Shown here: in pieces, positions 53,801 through 63,148 of the stretch
Layout: every line of letters starts with the position of its first letter
How positions within the stretch are numbered: position 1 is the first letter of the stretch
Assembly: GCF_000699445.3 (NCBI RefSeq)
Contig: NC_067196.1
Span: 29,591,116-29,655,115 of the forward strand
Reading direction: 5' to 3'
Origin: Schistosoma haematobium
Lineage: Eukaryota; Platyhelminthes; Trematoda; Strigeidida; Schistosomatidae
Length of the DNA stretch: 64,000 bases
Position numbers and translations under genes: made by a program
Notes under the pieces: model-generated
What the model saw: only the letters and a program-made list of their open reading frames with translations
Told to the model about the DNA's origin: nothing
The model's database searches: none

Positions 53801-54614
53801 TATTTTGCATTCGTAACTCCAGTCAATTCGTGATTCCTGTCTCACACCAGAGATTTTTCAGCACCGGAAATTTTCTTGTAGGGACTAATCAGTACTGAGT
53901 ACATGATTGTTATAGGGTGGAAGGTAGAGATTGGTCAATATTTCCTAGTTGTTATACAATTTTATTAATCTAAAATTACTTTCGGATAAAACTATTTCCA
54001 TTCATAACTAACAAGTGACCAACCTAAAATAAATTCCTAATCTATCTGTGAATGAATGTAAGCTTATCTATCGTATCATTCAATTTGTCATACACTCATA
54101 ATTATAGCAACAAATATATTAAATAAGTTTCATTTATTTTATGGAAACGAAATTATTACCATGTTTTAAAATCTTTATCACGATTATCAGAAAGAATGTG
54201 TTATCTTTTATGGCTGTTACTATATTAGATAAACACAAAGATCCACATTACCCTCAACTCAATCGCCTATTATTGAACATGCCCATTTATTTATTACTTG
54301 TACAGTTTTAGAACCAGCATATTGAACTAACATAAAATATGCACCAGAGTTATTGCTACAAAGTGGTGGTCTTTTTTTCTGAAATTTATTATCGAATGAC
54401 AGAAATTAAGGAAACATGTCGAAACAAGAAACTGGCGTGACAAAAGTGAACAAAAATTATGTGTGGGGATTTGATTTGTTTAGTTGTTTGCAATTTGCTT
54501 TTTTCTCTATATACCTACATGTCAGCCACTATCTTCGTTGGTAGTTGTAGATACTTTAACAAGTATTTATTCATGTGAGTATTCTTCTTTTTGTAAGATG
54601 AATTATCATTGGTT

Positions 54615-54800
54615 AACATCACGGACTAGCACCAAGTGAAGGACCGTTGATAACCAATGGAGCGTTGAATAACTGTTTTGTCACAACTTTCGTATTCTCA
54701 ACAACCTTTATTTAAGACCACATATGAGATCTAATCCAGGACCTAAACGTCTGCTAGTGGGAATAATACTATAAGACCACTGACTTGAAATCCAACGGTT
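54615..54800 (-). mobile_element. tRNA-headed SINE-like copy (S7)
   Basis: On the minus strand an A-box-like caagtcagtggtcttatag (from + 54,768-54,787) and a B-box-like aggtcctggattagatctca (from + 54,726-54,745) are spaced as in a tRNA gene. Then gttgagaatacgaaag and gacaaaacagttattc replace the hammerhead block. It is decayed but recognisable beside S6. Confidence 0.55.
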
Positions 54801-55304
54801 CACGTTTTCAGTCTCAACTAATTTATCATAATGAGTGACTATCATTCAACTCGACTGATAACAACTATCATATTCCCCATGTGGTCAACTCCACAGATCA
54901 ACGCTTCATTATAACAACTCATCATGATAATCAACTAACTACCGCCCCATCGATAATGAATATGAGAATTTCTCAAACTGATTAATTGATTGATCAGAAA
55001 AATGTGTGGATTCACTTACTTGATGTATTTATTTTCATCTCATGTTAGTGGATAATTAATTCCCATTTGAAATTTGAAGATGTTAACCATAAAACATTAA
55101 GATTAATTAGATAAGTATTGAGAATTAAAGAGTCTTAGTTCTATCGTTAAACAAAAAGCGCTCCCTTACCCTTCGAAATGGTTAATTAGTAAAGTCGTGT
55201 GATTTCACCTTGTCCTTATTCAGGACTCCAATTTATAAGTCTCTGTTGGTATGTGTACATCATATATGGATGCCTCGATATTCCCTTCTAATTACACGTT
55301 CCTA

Positions 55305-55500
55305 GTACACTGGACTGTGACTAATAGTGGAATCTAGGACGTGCACTAATTCTTATTCGGGATTTCTCAGTCAAACACACCTGCACTCCAGTGTTGTTGT
55401 TCATATTTTAGCTCCTTACCAACTCAGATTATCCCGAAGCACTAGGACTTGAACTCATAACATTTGTCACGGTCTCATGAGAGCTATTAACGAACAATGG
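55305..55500 (-). mobile_element. tRNA-headed SINE-like copy with hammerhead relic (S8)
   Basis: On the minus strand a B-box-like gagttcaagtcctagtgc (from + 55,438-55,455) is followed by ctgagaaatcccgaataag and then gcacgtcctagattccac. This keeps the GUC cleavage triplet and the downstream strand of the hammerhead while the CUGAUGA core is altered. Three such copies (S6-S8) lie within 2 kb in the same orientation. Confidence 0.6.
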
Positions 55501-56141
55501 GAAACGCACACTTCAAGTAAGTCGAATCAGGTTTTCTGGATATTCTGGCTAAACTTATTGAACAGCTACTAACTTATATCTAACAACATTCACTAGTTAC
55601 TTAAGTTCATGGTATATCCGAATCTGAATCTATTTCATTGTGAATAACACCTTAAAAGAAGCTTAATGTTTACCATTGAGTATCACAATTTACTCAATTG
55701 TATCTCTTTTACTTTCAAAGCAATTAAATAAGACGTCAACTTGACACCTTGCGCATGCTTGCTGAAATCAGTGTTTTCAGTCACTTTTATTCCTTTTAAA
55801 TTCTCTAAATCGGTTAATATTCTTCCCATGTAAGCATCACTAACAGTCTGTCATGTTGAGATTTAAACCGTCCAACAACTAGAAAATGACAGACACTAGT
55901 GAATCAGTGAAAATTAGGTGAAAGTACATTATCTCATTTTGTTTTGGCTTTCATTTTGTTAGTTTCTCCAAGAGAACGAAATAGTTGTTAAGAAATAACT
56001 GACATACTCCAATATTTGTGAAACCATATTCGTTTTGTCTTTGCGTTTCTTTCTTGTCTATATATGTTTGCGACGCTAAATTTTGTTGTCCTTTGTTCTC
56101 CTGTCCAACTAGCACTGATTACGATTTCGATAATTGCTGAG

Positions 56142-56275
56142 TGGTCAACGCCAATGAACAAAGACAACTTACTAAAAAGTTACTACAACCACGTGATGGA
56201 TCGCGAGTAATCCTGCGTAAATTTGCCAAAAACATATGTATATGTATGCATCTGAATGGGACAGTCTATACAGAG
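56142..56275 (+). CDS. FGF-like secreted ligand, exon 2 (trefoil core)
   Basis: This 134-nt exon lies between a tgctgag acceptor and a gag|gtatgt donor. It enters in phase 1 (the last base of exon 1, g, plus tg gives Val363) and leaves in phase 0, exactly what exons 1 and 3 require. Residues 363-407 include SRVILRKFAKN and NICICMHLNGTVYTE, which align with the FGF segment V-x-I-x-G-x-x-S-x-x-Y-L-C-M-x-x-x-G-x-L-Y. In vertebrate FGF genes the middle exon also ends right after this G-x-L-Y segment and also has length 2 modulo 3 (commonly 104 nt). NGT at 401-403 is an N-glycosylation sequon. The 61-codon frame drawn from GTG 56,141 reads through the donor and is not itself the gene. Confidence 0.7.
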
Positions 56276-57837
56276 GTATGTAACTATTTAATTATGAAGT
56301 TGCCTCAATACATTTTGGTAATTTAAGAATCACTGACCTTGGACAGATATCTGCATCAATTGTTATGAAAATATTGAACAGAATAGGCAGTGTTTTCAAC
56401 TTACTGATCCCAACTGGATAAATACTATAAACTGAAACGCAATCAGTGCTATTCTGTTTTGCTTTAGCTTCTTAGTTATGCGATTATTATTCATTTGGTA
56501 CCAACAGGCACCGAATATGTTATAACTTGTCGTTTGAATGCTTATTGTCTTGGTTCTTTTAATGCTACTTTTTGTATCTGGTTGTCGCTGATTGTTATGT
56601 CGGAAACGCTTACCACTTATACTCGGAACGAGGGACCTCTGCAGTTCACACGACGCGGAAGTAAGAAGATAAAGACTGGTATAAGTGATGATTTATTAAC
56701 CCCAAAACACGACGACCCTATTAGAAAATACACTCATTTATATATTGATTGTACACCCATTTTGATTAATAATTAGAATGAAATCACATTTATAACAAAT
56801 CACATACTGAGCATAGTTCATGTCAATGGAATACAAGAATATCGCATATTATATAGAATAAAATATCATACGAGAAAAGAGAACAAATACTACATTGAGT
56901 AATCATTATATTGAGTCAAAATGGAAGTAACCTTGAACTAAACTCATAATGAGTAAATCAATCGAAAATTGACTTTTCTTTCCATCATATCAGAATATAT
57001 ATGCGCCACACAAGTCACTTGATTTGTGTGTGGACTGTGATACTTCCCGGGTGCCCAGACCTAAGCAGGAGTTATGCTATTCAGCTGCATGGTCAGATTT
57101 CAACAGTTCATGAATAGTGTTGAACATCCTTGGTAGGCGTTTCCCTACTCTTGTTTCAATCTATTTAATGAGCGGTGACATTTAAATAGCACTTCAGAAT
57201 ATTCATGTGGTAGTAAGTGACTAATGAGCATCGAGTTGAGTCATCATTTATTGAGGAATTCGTCAACCTTAAATTTGTTTGATGATGGAGTATAAGTTGG
57301 AAAGTGTCAATAGTCTGATTCTATATCAATCATTAGTTTAGTACCAATCTATCAAGGCTAATGTGAGTTTGTAAACATCCAATCCACTTAACTACCTCAA
57401 CTACTATTTCGCTGAATTGATCCACTTTGTTCATTCGTAAAGTATCATCTCATTCTTCTAAGGCGCAACACAAATGCGAGTCTCTGTTTTGGTATTTAAA
57501 TGTTAATCTTAAAAGACTCTGGATTTAACCAGTTTACTTTTCCAACTGGATTACATATTCTATGTACTCTCGACGTTCACTGGAAATCCGATTAAGTTAT
57601 CGATTCCCGAAAAACTGATTAGGGTAAGCACTCATAATGAGTAGTATTTATCGTTCTCAGGTTTGATAAAAAGCTTGATAAAACTTCACAAGACTTGACA
57701 AAACAAATAGAAAGTAGGAGAATTTGAAAGTTTTTTTAATTCAAATATTTACACACTCAATATCCATTGAAGCCATATAATGAGAAGTTGTTTATTTCAT
57801 GTACATTTACTCATCATTTATTGTCTTCTTTACACAG
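56276..57837. other. Intron 2 of the FGF-like gene
   Basis: A 1,562-nt intron with GTATGT at its start and ttgtcttctttacacag at its end. It contains R1 copy C. A 93-codon frame at 56,495-56,776 has no motif and is treated as chance. Confidence 0.6.
56993..57069 (-). mobile_element. Retroelement fragment, family R1, copy C
   Basis: Nearly identical to copy B over gcgccacacaagtcacttga and on through acttcccgggtgccca, with very few differences in about 70 nt. It breaks off abruptly before the rest of the element. Confidence 0.75.
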
Positions 57838-59214
57838 CGTATAATTAACCAGACACTAACCGATAACTGTGAATGGCACCTCAGAGCATCAAGGCATGGA
57901 ATAGGCTTTGAACGCCGACTAACTGAAGACGACATCACCGACGAATCTCAAAAACACTTCCTTTCTAATCCATTTACTAACGCAACAATCTATGATGGAA
58001 CGTCTCCAACGTTAAATGTAATTGATGAGAAATCCTATACATTAGCTTCCGGTTGGACTCACCAACTGTGGCAACCTGAAGCGACGTGGCAAGTTTATGG
58101 ATTCCAGCCAAAAGGATTACTAGCTGTTATTGAAAAACAAAGAAACTCCCCAAGTTTCCAACGTTTCGTTTCAATGCATAAAGAAGGTTCCAATCAGTCG
58201 GACGTAAATAGCACCTCAACAATATCTCCATCATCCTCAAGTAATACTGTGAAAATAGGTTCACAAGAAATGTTAGTTTTAGAAGCGCCTGCCTATCACT
58301 TCAACACACTGCATCACAAAGCAAAACTTAAGCACTGTAGCATGCTGAAAAATAAACTTGCAAAACTCGTACAAACAGAATTGCTTATGAGTTTACAAAT
58401 CCTAGATAAATATAGACAAGCATTTCGGGATTTCAAACTTCTTATTAACAAACATTCAATGACTAATATTAATAAGGTAACATCAAATACTCTAGCGGAA
58501 CTGCTAGATCAGTGGTTGATGCTCCTGGACTATAAATGGCGCCAGACAATTAGATTAACCTACAAAACAGACTCAATGTCCAATTACCAAGTGGACAATT
58601 GTTCGTTGAGTTTCAAATCATCGTTCGAGATAAACACTGTTGGTAATGATAGTGATGATAGAATACTAGTTAAATTTTATGAAACACAACTGAAAACAAA
58701 GATATATTATGATCTATTTGAAATTGTACAGGATATAGTCCAGTGGACTGGCGAACAAAAACGGCATTGGCTACAGAACCCACGGGTTATGAAATTATTT
58801 CATTATTTACATATCAAATGTCCATCGCCAAAAAAGTTGAGGCAAGCCTCATTCATATTAAGACAATATCTACCAAATTACTCACCAGAAGTCATTCATT
58901 CCAAGAATAATTTTCATTTTGGTCTCATGGGTAACTTGGAGCCAGCAACATTTAAAAAGCTCTTAGCACATGACATTAAATTAGCTAACAAACTAATTGA
59001 CCGGGCTGTTTATATGAAATTTGAAGAGTATTATTTTTGGCCGATATTACGACATGTAAATACGAAAGCGATCGTGGAACACTCGATTTTCTTTGAAAAT
59101 GATGTGCGCAATGAAATCAAACAAATGCCTTCGAATAGCATGTGCTACAGGCTATTTATGAGGAGCTGGAAATTTTATAGAGAAAATGATTCACCTAGAT
59201 CATGTTTAAAATAA
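57838..59214 (+). CDS. FGF-like secreted ligand, exon 3 (last trefoil strands and long C-terminal tail)
   Basis: The exon starts after a strong acceptor in phase 0 and ends at TAA 59,212-59,214. It encodes residues 408-865 of the joined 865-residue frame (664 residues if translation starts at 27,729). QTLTDNCEW at 412-420 matches the conserved FGF cysteine segment (x-x-D-E-C-x-F). After an expanded loop of about 58 residues, WQVYGFQPKGLL at 491-502 and the distal SFQRF match the FGF ending W-Y-V-x-L-x-x-x-G and F-L. Residues from about 520 to 865 are a basic, partly helical-looking tail with five cysteines that I cannot assign to any family. Several N-glycosylation sequons (NQT, NAT, NQS, NST) support secretion. 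In the 57,799 frame the first 13 residues come from the intron and should be removed. Confidence 0.75.
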   Translation, partial: RIINQTLTDNCEWHLRASRHGIGFERRLTEDDITDESQKHFLSNPFTNATIYDGTSPTLNVIDEKSYTLASGWTHQLWQPEATWQVYGFQPKGLLAVIEKQRNSPSFQRFVSMHKEGSNQSDVNSTSTISPSSSSNTVKIGSQEMLVLEAPAYHFNTLHHKAKLKHCSMLKNKLAKLVQTELLMSLQILDKYRQAFRDFKLLINKHSMTNINKVTSNTLAELLDQWLMLLDYKWRQTIRLTYKTDSMSNYQVDNCSLSFKSSFEINTVGNDSDDRILVKFYETQLKTKIYYDLFEIVQDIVQWTGEQKRHWLQNPRVMKLFHYLHIKCPSPKKLRQASFILRQYLPNYSPEVIHSKNNFHFGLMGNLEPATFKKLLAHDIKLANKLIDRAVYMKFEEYYFWPILRHVNTKAIVEHSIFFENDVRNEIKQMPSNSMCYRLFMRSWKFYRENDSPRSCLK

Positions 59215-60698
59215 TACCACTTCCTAAATTTACAATTACATTTATGTCAAACTACTACATAGCAGTATAAATCTCTTCACTAAAGTTATAGATTTTTATT
59301 TGGTTGTTCACTGTTTTCGCAAGTATCATTTTCACAGTATTTAACCCACTTAATACATTTCAATCAGTTGTTTTTTTTTAAATTTAAGAATGAACTGTGA
59401 TGCATTTAAAACCATGATCATTTTTGTTGTGTTTAATATTACTACTATTACGACCACCATTAGGACTATTGATATAATGTTGGACAAGGACGTTTACAAC
59501 TGATACTCTATTAACATATACACACTATCTTCGTATTCAATTTCATTTGTACACAAGTACTATTTCGTCAGTAATGTTTGAGTTGAACACTAATTAAATG
59601 TAAATGGTCATTAAGTTTAATTGTGAATGACCGTGATGAACAAGTCAACATTACAAGATTATTCTGAAGTGAAAGAAAATAACATACGTATGTGCACATT
59701 CTTTTGTATATATTATACATACATACATCTGCAAATTATCTAAATACATATTTGTAATGTTAGTATTTAAAATATTCTCTTTTGCAATTGTTCAATGAAT
59801 ACTTTATAATGCTATATTCATAATGATATTATGAATCTAAAAAGAAATAGGAATATAAATCGAAATGGATATCGAAAATTTCCCACCTGATTGTTGTGTG
59901 TTTTTGTTCTAATTGCCTTCATTTTCTACCACAACTACTATCCTTTGATTATGTTTGTAATACGCAATTATACATAAACACACACGTATACTAATACACA
60001 CGCAGACAGATACAAACGAATAAGTACACTTATACTTATTGTATACACTTATGAATTACCAATGTTCCTTTTTCTTATTGTTAATAATAAGTGAGAACAA
60101 AAACATTTGATGGATAAAAAATCATTGAACTTTTTGATGAACACCAGATTATTGAACACTTATTTAAAACCTTTTTGTCTGAAAAGTTGTTCATGATATA
60201 CATTCGTGGCTACCTAAATTTTAGTGGTGATAAATTCTGTATGTTAGACAACTTAGTAAGATTTCATTGTCATCGTGGACAATAATATCAGTGTTATGTT
60301 CTTCGGTTACCCAACCACACACATACATACATACTCTCCATATCAACCCCAGTCTGGTATAAAAGTGAGAAGACTAGGAATGTGTGGGAAGCTCTAGCTG
60401 ACGACCGAATCAAAGTGTACACGACTAATACGTACTCACATGCGTATGTCTCCTTCCACATATCTTACCTATTGTTTGACCTTAAGCTAGCATGTGCACA
60501 CAGGAACGTGATATTTCTGCACTAGCCCACTTTATCAGTCATACGTTGACTTTGAAGTATCAGTTTGAGTTACAAAGCTTCTCTACTATCCCATGGATAT
60601 TTAACATCGGTAATACGTTATCTATTATATAATGGAAGGAATGATCTTTATAAACTGTTGCTCTATATTTACTAACTTTTACTGGGTAACATTATTGA
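59215..60698. other. 3' flank of the FGF-like gene
   Basis: An ATTAAA at 59,593-59,598 is the nearest poly(A)-signal-like hexamer; no canonical AATAAA was seen in the first kilobase. Nothing else recognised. Confidence 0.4.
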
Positions 60699-60921
60699 TT
60701 ATTGAATCAATTTATTGGAACATGTAACATCCGTAGCGTCACAATGATTCCACTTGTTTGTTCGTCGTAGTGTTGGTTTCTTATGATTGAATGTGGACCC
60801 GTTTACATTAGATAAAGAACACGTACAATCTGACTCAGTAAAGCCAAAAGCTTTTATACAATATTCATTTATAGAAATCAATGCTAACCAGTCTTTATCA
60901 AATACATTAAATAGATTCTGT
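60699..60921 (-). CDS. Possible exon of an unrecognised minus-strand gene
   Basis: On the minus strand, after an aaattag acceptor, an open frame of 74 codons reads QNLFNVFDKDWLALISINEY and continues through ESDCTCSLSN, a basic PTLRRTNKW stretch and a C-terminal TCSNKLIQ before TAA (60,699-60,701). Composition and four cysteines look protein-like, but I recognise no family, and it has no ATG before its first residues. It could be a last exon of the gene starting at 62,975 (a nearby acceptor would give phase 0), an exon of another gene, or chance. Confidence 0.3.
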
Positions 60922-61879
60922 CTAATTTAGGAATAAATTTTTCTACTGAGAATCATATTTCACCCAACTGTTCACAACAGATGTAATAGGGGTTTACGTG
61001 AATCAGTATATGGAAAATTGTGAATTAATACAGAATGAGTATTCACATTGACCAATCATATAATCTATATTACGATTTGGAGTTATATCTTCTCTACAAC
61101 TGGCTATCAACATACGACCAAACATCCAGACCCTGTTATAATCACTTCCGTTTGGTTAGCCGAATTTCAATGTCTTTATGTGATTGGTGCAACTGACCTC
61201 AAATATGATAGACTGACCTGGACAGGTAGTGAATACAATGGAACATAATTTCTTTCAGACTAACCTTTATGATTCAGTCACTTATATGACGTTTATGAGA
61301 GTTCTCACAGTATAAAAGGCCCACATTTAAGAGATTCACCGATTTTGTGAATATTGTTAGTGCTGAAGTATACGAAGTTTGCAACTGATTTTGAGGAAAT
61401 CATCCGACGCGAAGACAGACAGGGTTGACAAACGAAATCCTACCTTAATATTGGAAAAATAGATGACAATGCGTTACACTTTGACGTTTATGTGTACAGA
61501 CAATATTAACCACAATAACACTTCTTATTTTTCAATAAACTGAATTATTATTGTATTACTTTGTGAAGTAAGAAATACCATCTTATTCAGCCTTGATTAA
61601 TTTCGTCTTCATGTTGACTGTAGATCTAAAGGCTAGACAACAGTTTAACGATAATTACGAAGTAGAAATCTAATTCGCATGCTAAATACAGGTTTAAGTA
61701 TTCGGCTCTGAATCTCATTGTCCGCATGAAGACTAACTATATTGCCCATCTAGACAAACTTTAGTGCGTAGAGCAACGTCTGGACTTTCTTTCGAGATCA
61801 TACTACTAGGTGAATTGGTGCAACGACGGAAGCACAACGCCAAGTACTTGGGGGCTCCCTTGTGGAAGAAATGAGTAAA
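60922..61879. other. Intergenic DNA, nothing recognised
   Basis: A cagtataaaaggccc TATA-like string at 61,308 precedes a moderately GC-rich stretch that may belong to a decayed element. No ORF is supported. Confidence 0.4.
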
Positions 61880-62170
61880 CTACAATCACTTAGTCATAGA
61901 TGCTTTCAAAGCGTTGTTCACATTTGGTGGAACAATCGAGTGAGCCACGCCGCGGTTACCAGACGAAAATGAAAAACGCGTTGGTGGGACTGGAATGTGT
62001 ACTGCGTGTGTAAAACAACCGCCTACCTTAGCTGGATTAGAGATAGATGGAAGAAAACCACAGGTAGCCAACCCAAGACATCCCACCAGTCCATGAAGTC
62101 AGTGTCCATCGGACTGAACCATTGTGTTAGGTGCGGACTATCTGGTTCGGAGGCATCGGGTGACTATAAT
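61880..62170 (+). mobile_element. Non-LTR retrotransposon, C-terminal relic of the reverse-transcriptase ORF
   Basis: From 61,890 the plus strand reads LSHRCFQSVVHIWWNNRVSH, then (frame changed) DRWKKTTGSQPKTSHQSMKS and VRCGLSGSEASGD. These follow the order of the C-terminal segment of a second family of schistosome non-LTR elements, which reads H-R-C-L-R-S-x-A-x-I-W-W-x-x-R-V-S, then W-K-x-x-x-G-G-Q-x-x-T-W-x-x-S-M-K, then C-R-L-P-G-W-G. It is distinct from the RTE-like copies. Stops and frameshifts show it is dead. Confidence 0.6.
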
Positions 62171-62553
62171 GTTTAATACAAACAGGCTAAATCCATACAA
62201 CTGTATACTCATTTCGACGGAACATGCAACTACCAAACGCATTACTTCAGTTCTATTGGTTAACTTCTGCTCAGTTGTGTAATTAGTTTGAATGCTACAT
62301 ATGCGAGTCCTTCTAACATACCAGTGTTTAGTTCCCCGTCTATCTATCTGTTAATTACATTTCATCATTACATTGATCTATAAATATTTGGGACACGCTG
62401 ATGAGCAATTGAGAATCCGGACAGTTCGGACTCGTTTCAATTCACTGAAGATTAGACCAGTCTAATGCAATGCTGGATTTATTTCATCCTAATCCCTATA
62501 CTATGGTTATTTCAGTCCAGCTGTGTTCGTTAAGTTTTATCATACTTTGATTG
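62171..62553. other. Short intergenic stretch
   Basis: No coding frame recognised. A gctgatgagcaattgag string at 62,399 looks like a hammerhead start but lacks the rest. Confidence 0.4.
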
Positions 62554-62559
62554 TTTATT
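62554..62559 (-). promoter_or_regulatory. Poly(A) signal for the 62,775-62,975 frame
   Basis: AATAAA on the minus strand 216 nt beyond the stop. Confidence 0.35.
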
Positions 62560-62774
62560 ATTACTGCACTTGTCAGTTAATTCAACTACTTGAATATACA
62601 TTCAGGGCCATTCATAGTTGAGTTCTTACTTAATCCGTCCGTTCTCAGTCATCAAGTTGGTGACAATGAATATAACTGTGACATAGCTCAGAATCCGTCA
62701 AGCGTGGTTGCATCCAACATTCATCTCCTCCTACATCCTCGGCCTCGATATTGTTTCAAGATTGTTATGCTGTT

Positions 62775-62975
62775 TCAGTCAGCCAAAGAAATTTCACCAA
62801 TTATCGCTCTTGAGTCAATTTTAAATAAATGCTTGCCTTGGTTGAAACTATATCGATTCACTGCAATTTTTACTTCGTTCACAAAATGAAGAAATAGTTT
62901 CACTGATAGTAAATAATCTCCCAATTGAGTGGCCGACATTTTCGTAATTTCTTCAATTACATTTATAGGATTCAT
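62775..62975 (-). CDS. Short hypothetical protein downstream of MRPL43
   Basis: A 66-codon frame starts at ATG 62,973-62,975 in the context acataccATGa, begins MNPINVIEEITKMSATQLGD and ends EISLAD-stop. Its character (amphipathic, evenly mixed charge) looks protein-like; I do not recognise a family. The start lies 173 nt beyond the MRPL43 stop, and an acceptor-like ttgttatttattctgtcag (AG at 63,006-63,007) lies 30 nt upstream of it. This would suit spliced-leader addition to a downstream cistron. Alternatively it is the 5' exon of a longer gene, with a possible GTAAAA donor inside (after the residues HFVNE). The overlapping plus-strand frame at 62,590-62,889 is less convincing. Confidence 0.4.
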   Translation of the reverse strand: MNPINVIEEITKMSATQLGDYLLSVKLFLHFVNEVKIAVNRYSFNQGKHLFKIDSRAIIGEISLAD

Positions 62976-63004
62976 GGTATGTACTTCAACCCAAAGAAAA
63001 TGAG

Positions 63005-63024
63005 TCTGACAGAATAAATAACAA
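63005..63024 (-). promoter_or_regulatory. Candidate cis or trans (spliced-leader) splice acceptor
   Basis: A T-rich tract followed by ctgtcag on the minus strand, between the MRPL43 stop and the next ATG. It resembles a 3' splice site with no visible partner donor nearby, which is what a spliced-leader acceptor looks like. Confidence 0.35.
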
Positions 63025-63044
63025 ACTAAAAATCGTGCAAATAC

Positions 63045-63050
63045 TTTATT
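63045..63050 (-). promoter_or_regulatory. Poly(A) signal of MRPL43
   Basis: AATAAA on the minus strand about 100 nt past the MRPL43 stop, within an A-rich run. Confidence 0.6.
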
Positions 63051-63148
63051 TTTTCTAAGTGTTATGGAAGATATTTAGCTGAAGCATACATTATCCACAA
63101 AAATGCGCTGCAATGGTTTAGGTATAAAAATATATTACACTAAAATTA

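Noticed and set aside
56141..56326. 61-residue protein starting at GTG 56,141
   Set aside because: The G of the GTG is the acceptor G; the real unit is an internal exon that stops at a donor site at 56,275.
57799..57837. ATG at 57,799 as the start of an independent 471-residue protein
   Set aside because: It lies in the pyrimidine-rich acceptor region of intron 2 and the 13 residues before the AG look like intron translation.
28212..57838. Direct splice of exon 1 to the large 3' exon
   Set aside because: The phases disagree (1 to 0): the junction would give GCG TAT AAT TAA, a stop within four codons. The 134-nt middle exon is required.
62399..62450. Hammerhead starting at gctgatgag
   Set aside because: No CGAAAC partner at suitable spacing with pairing stems was found.
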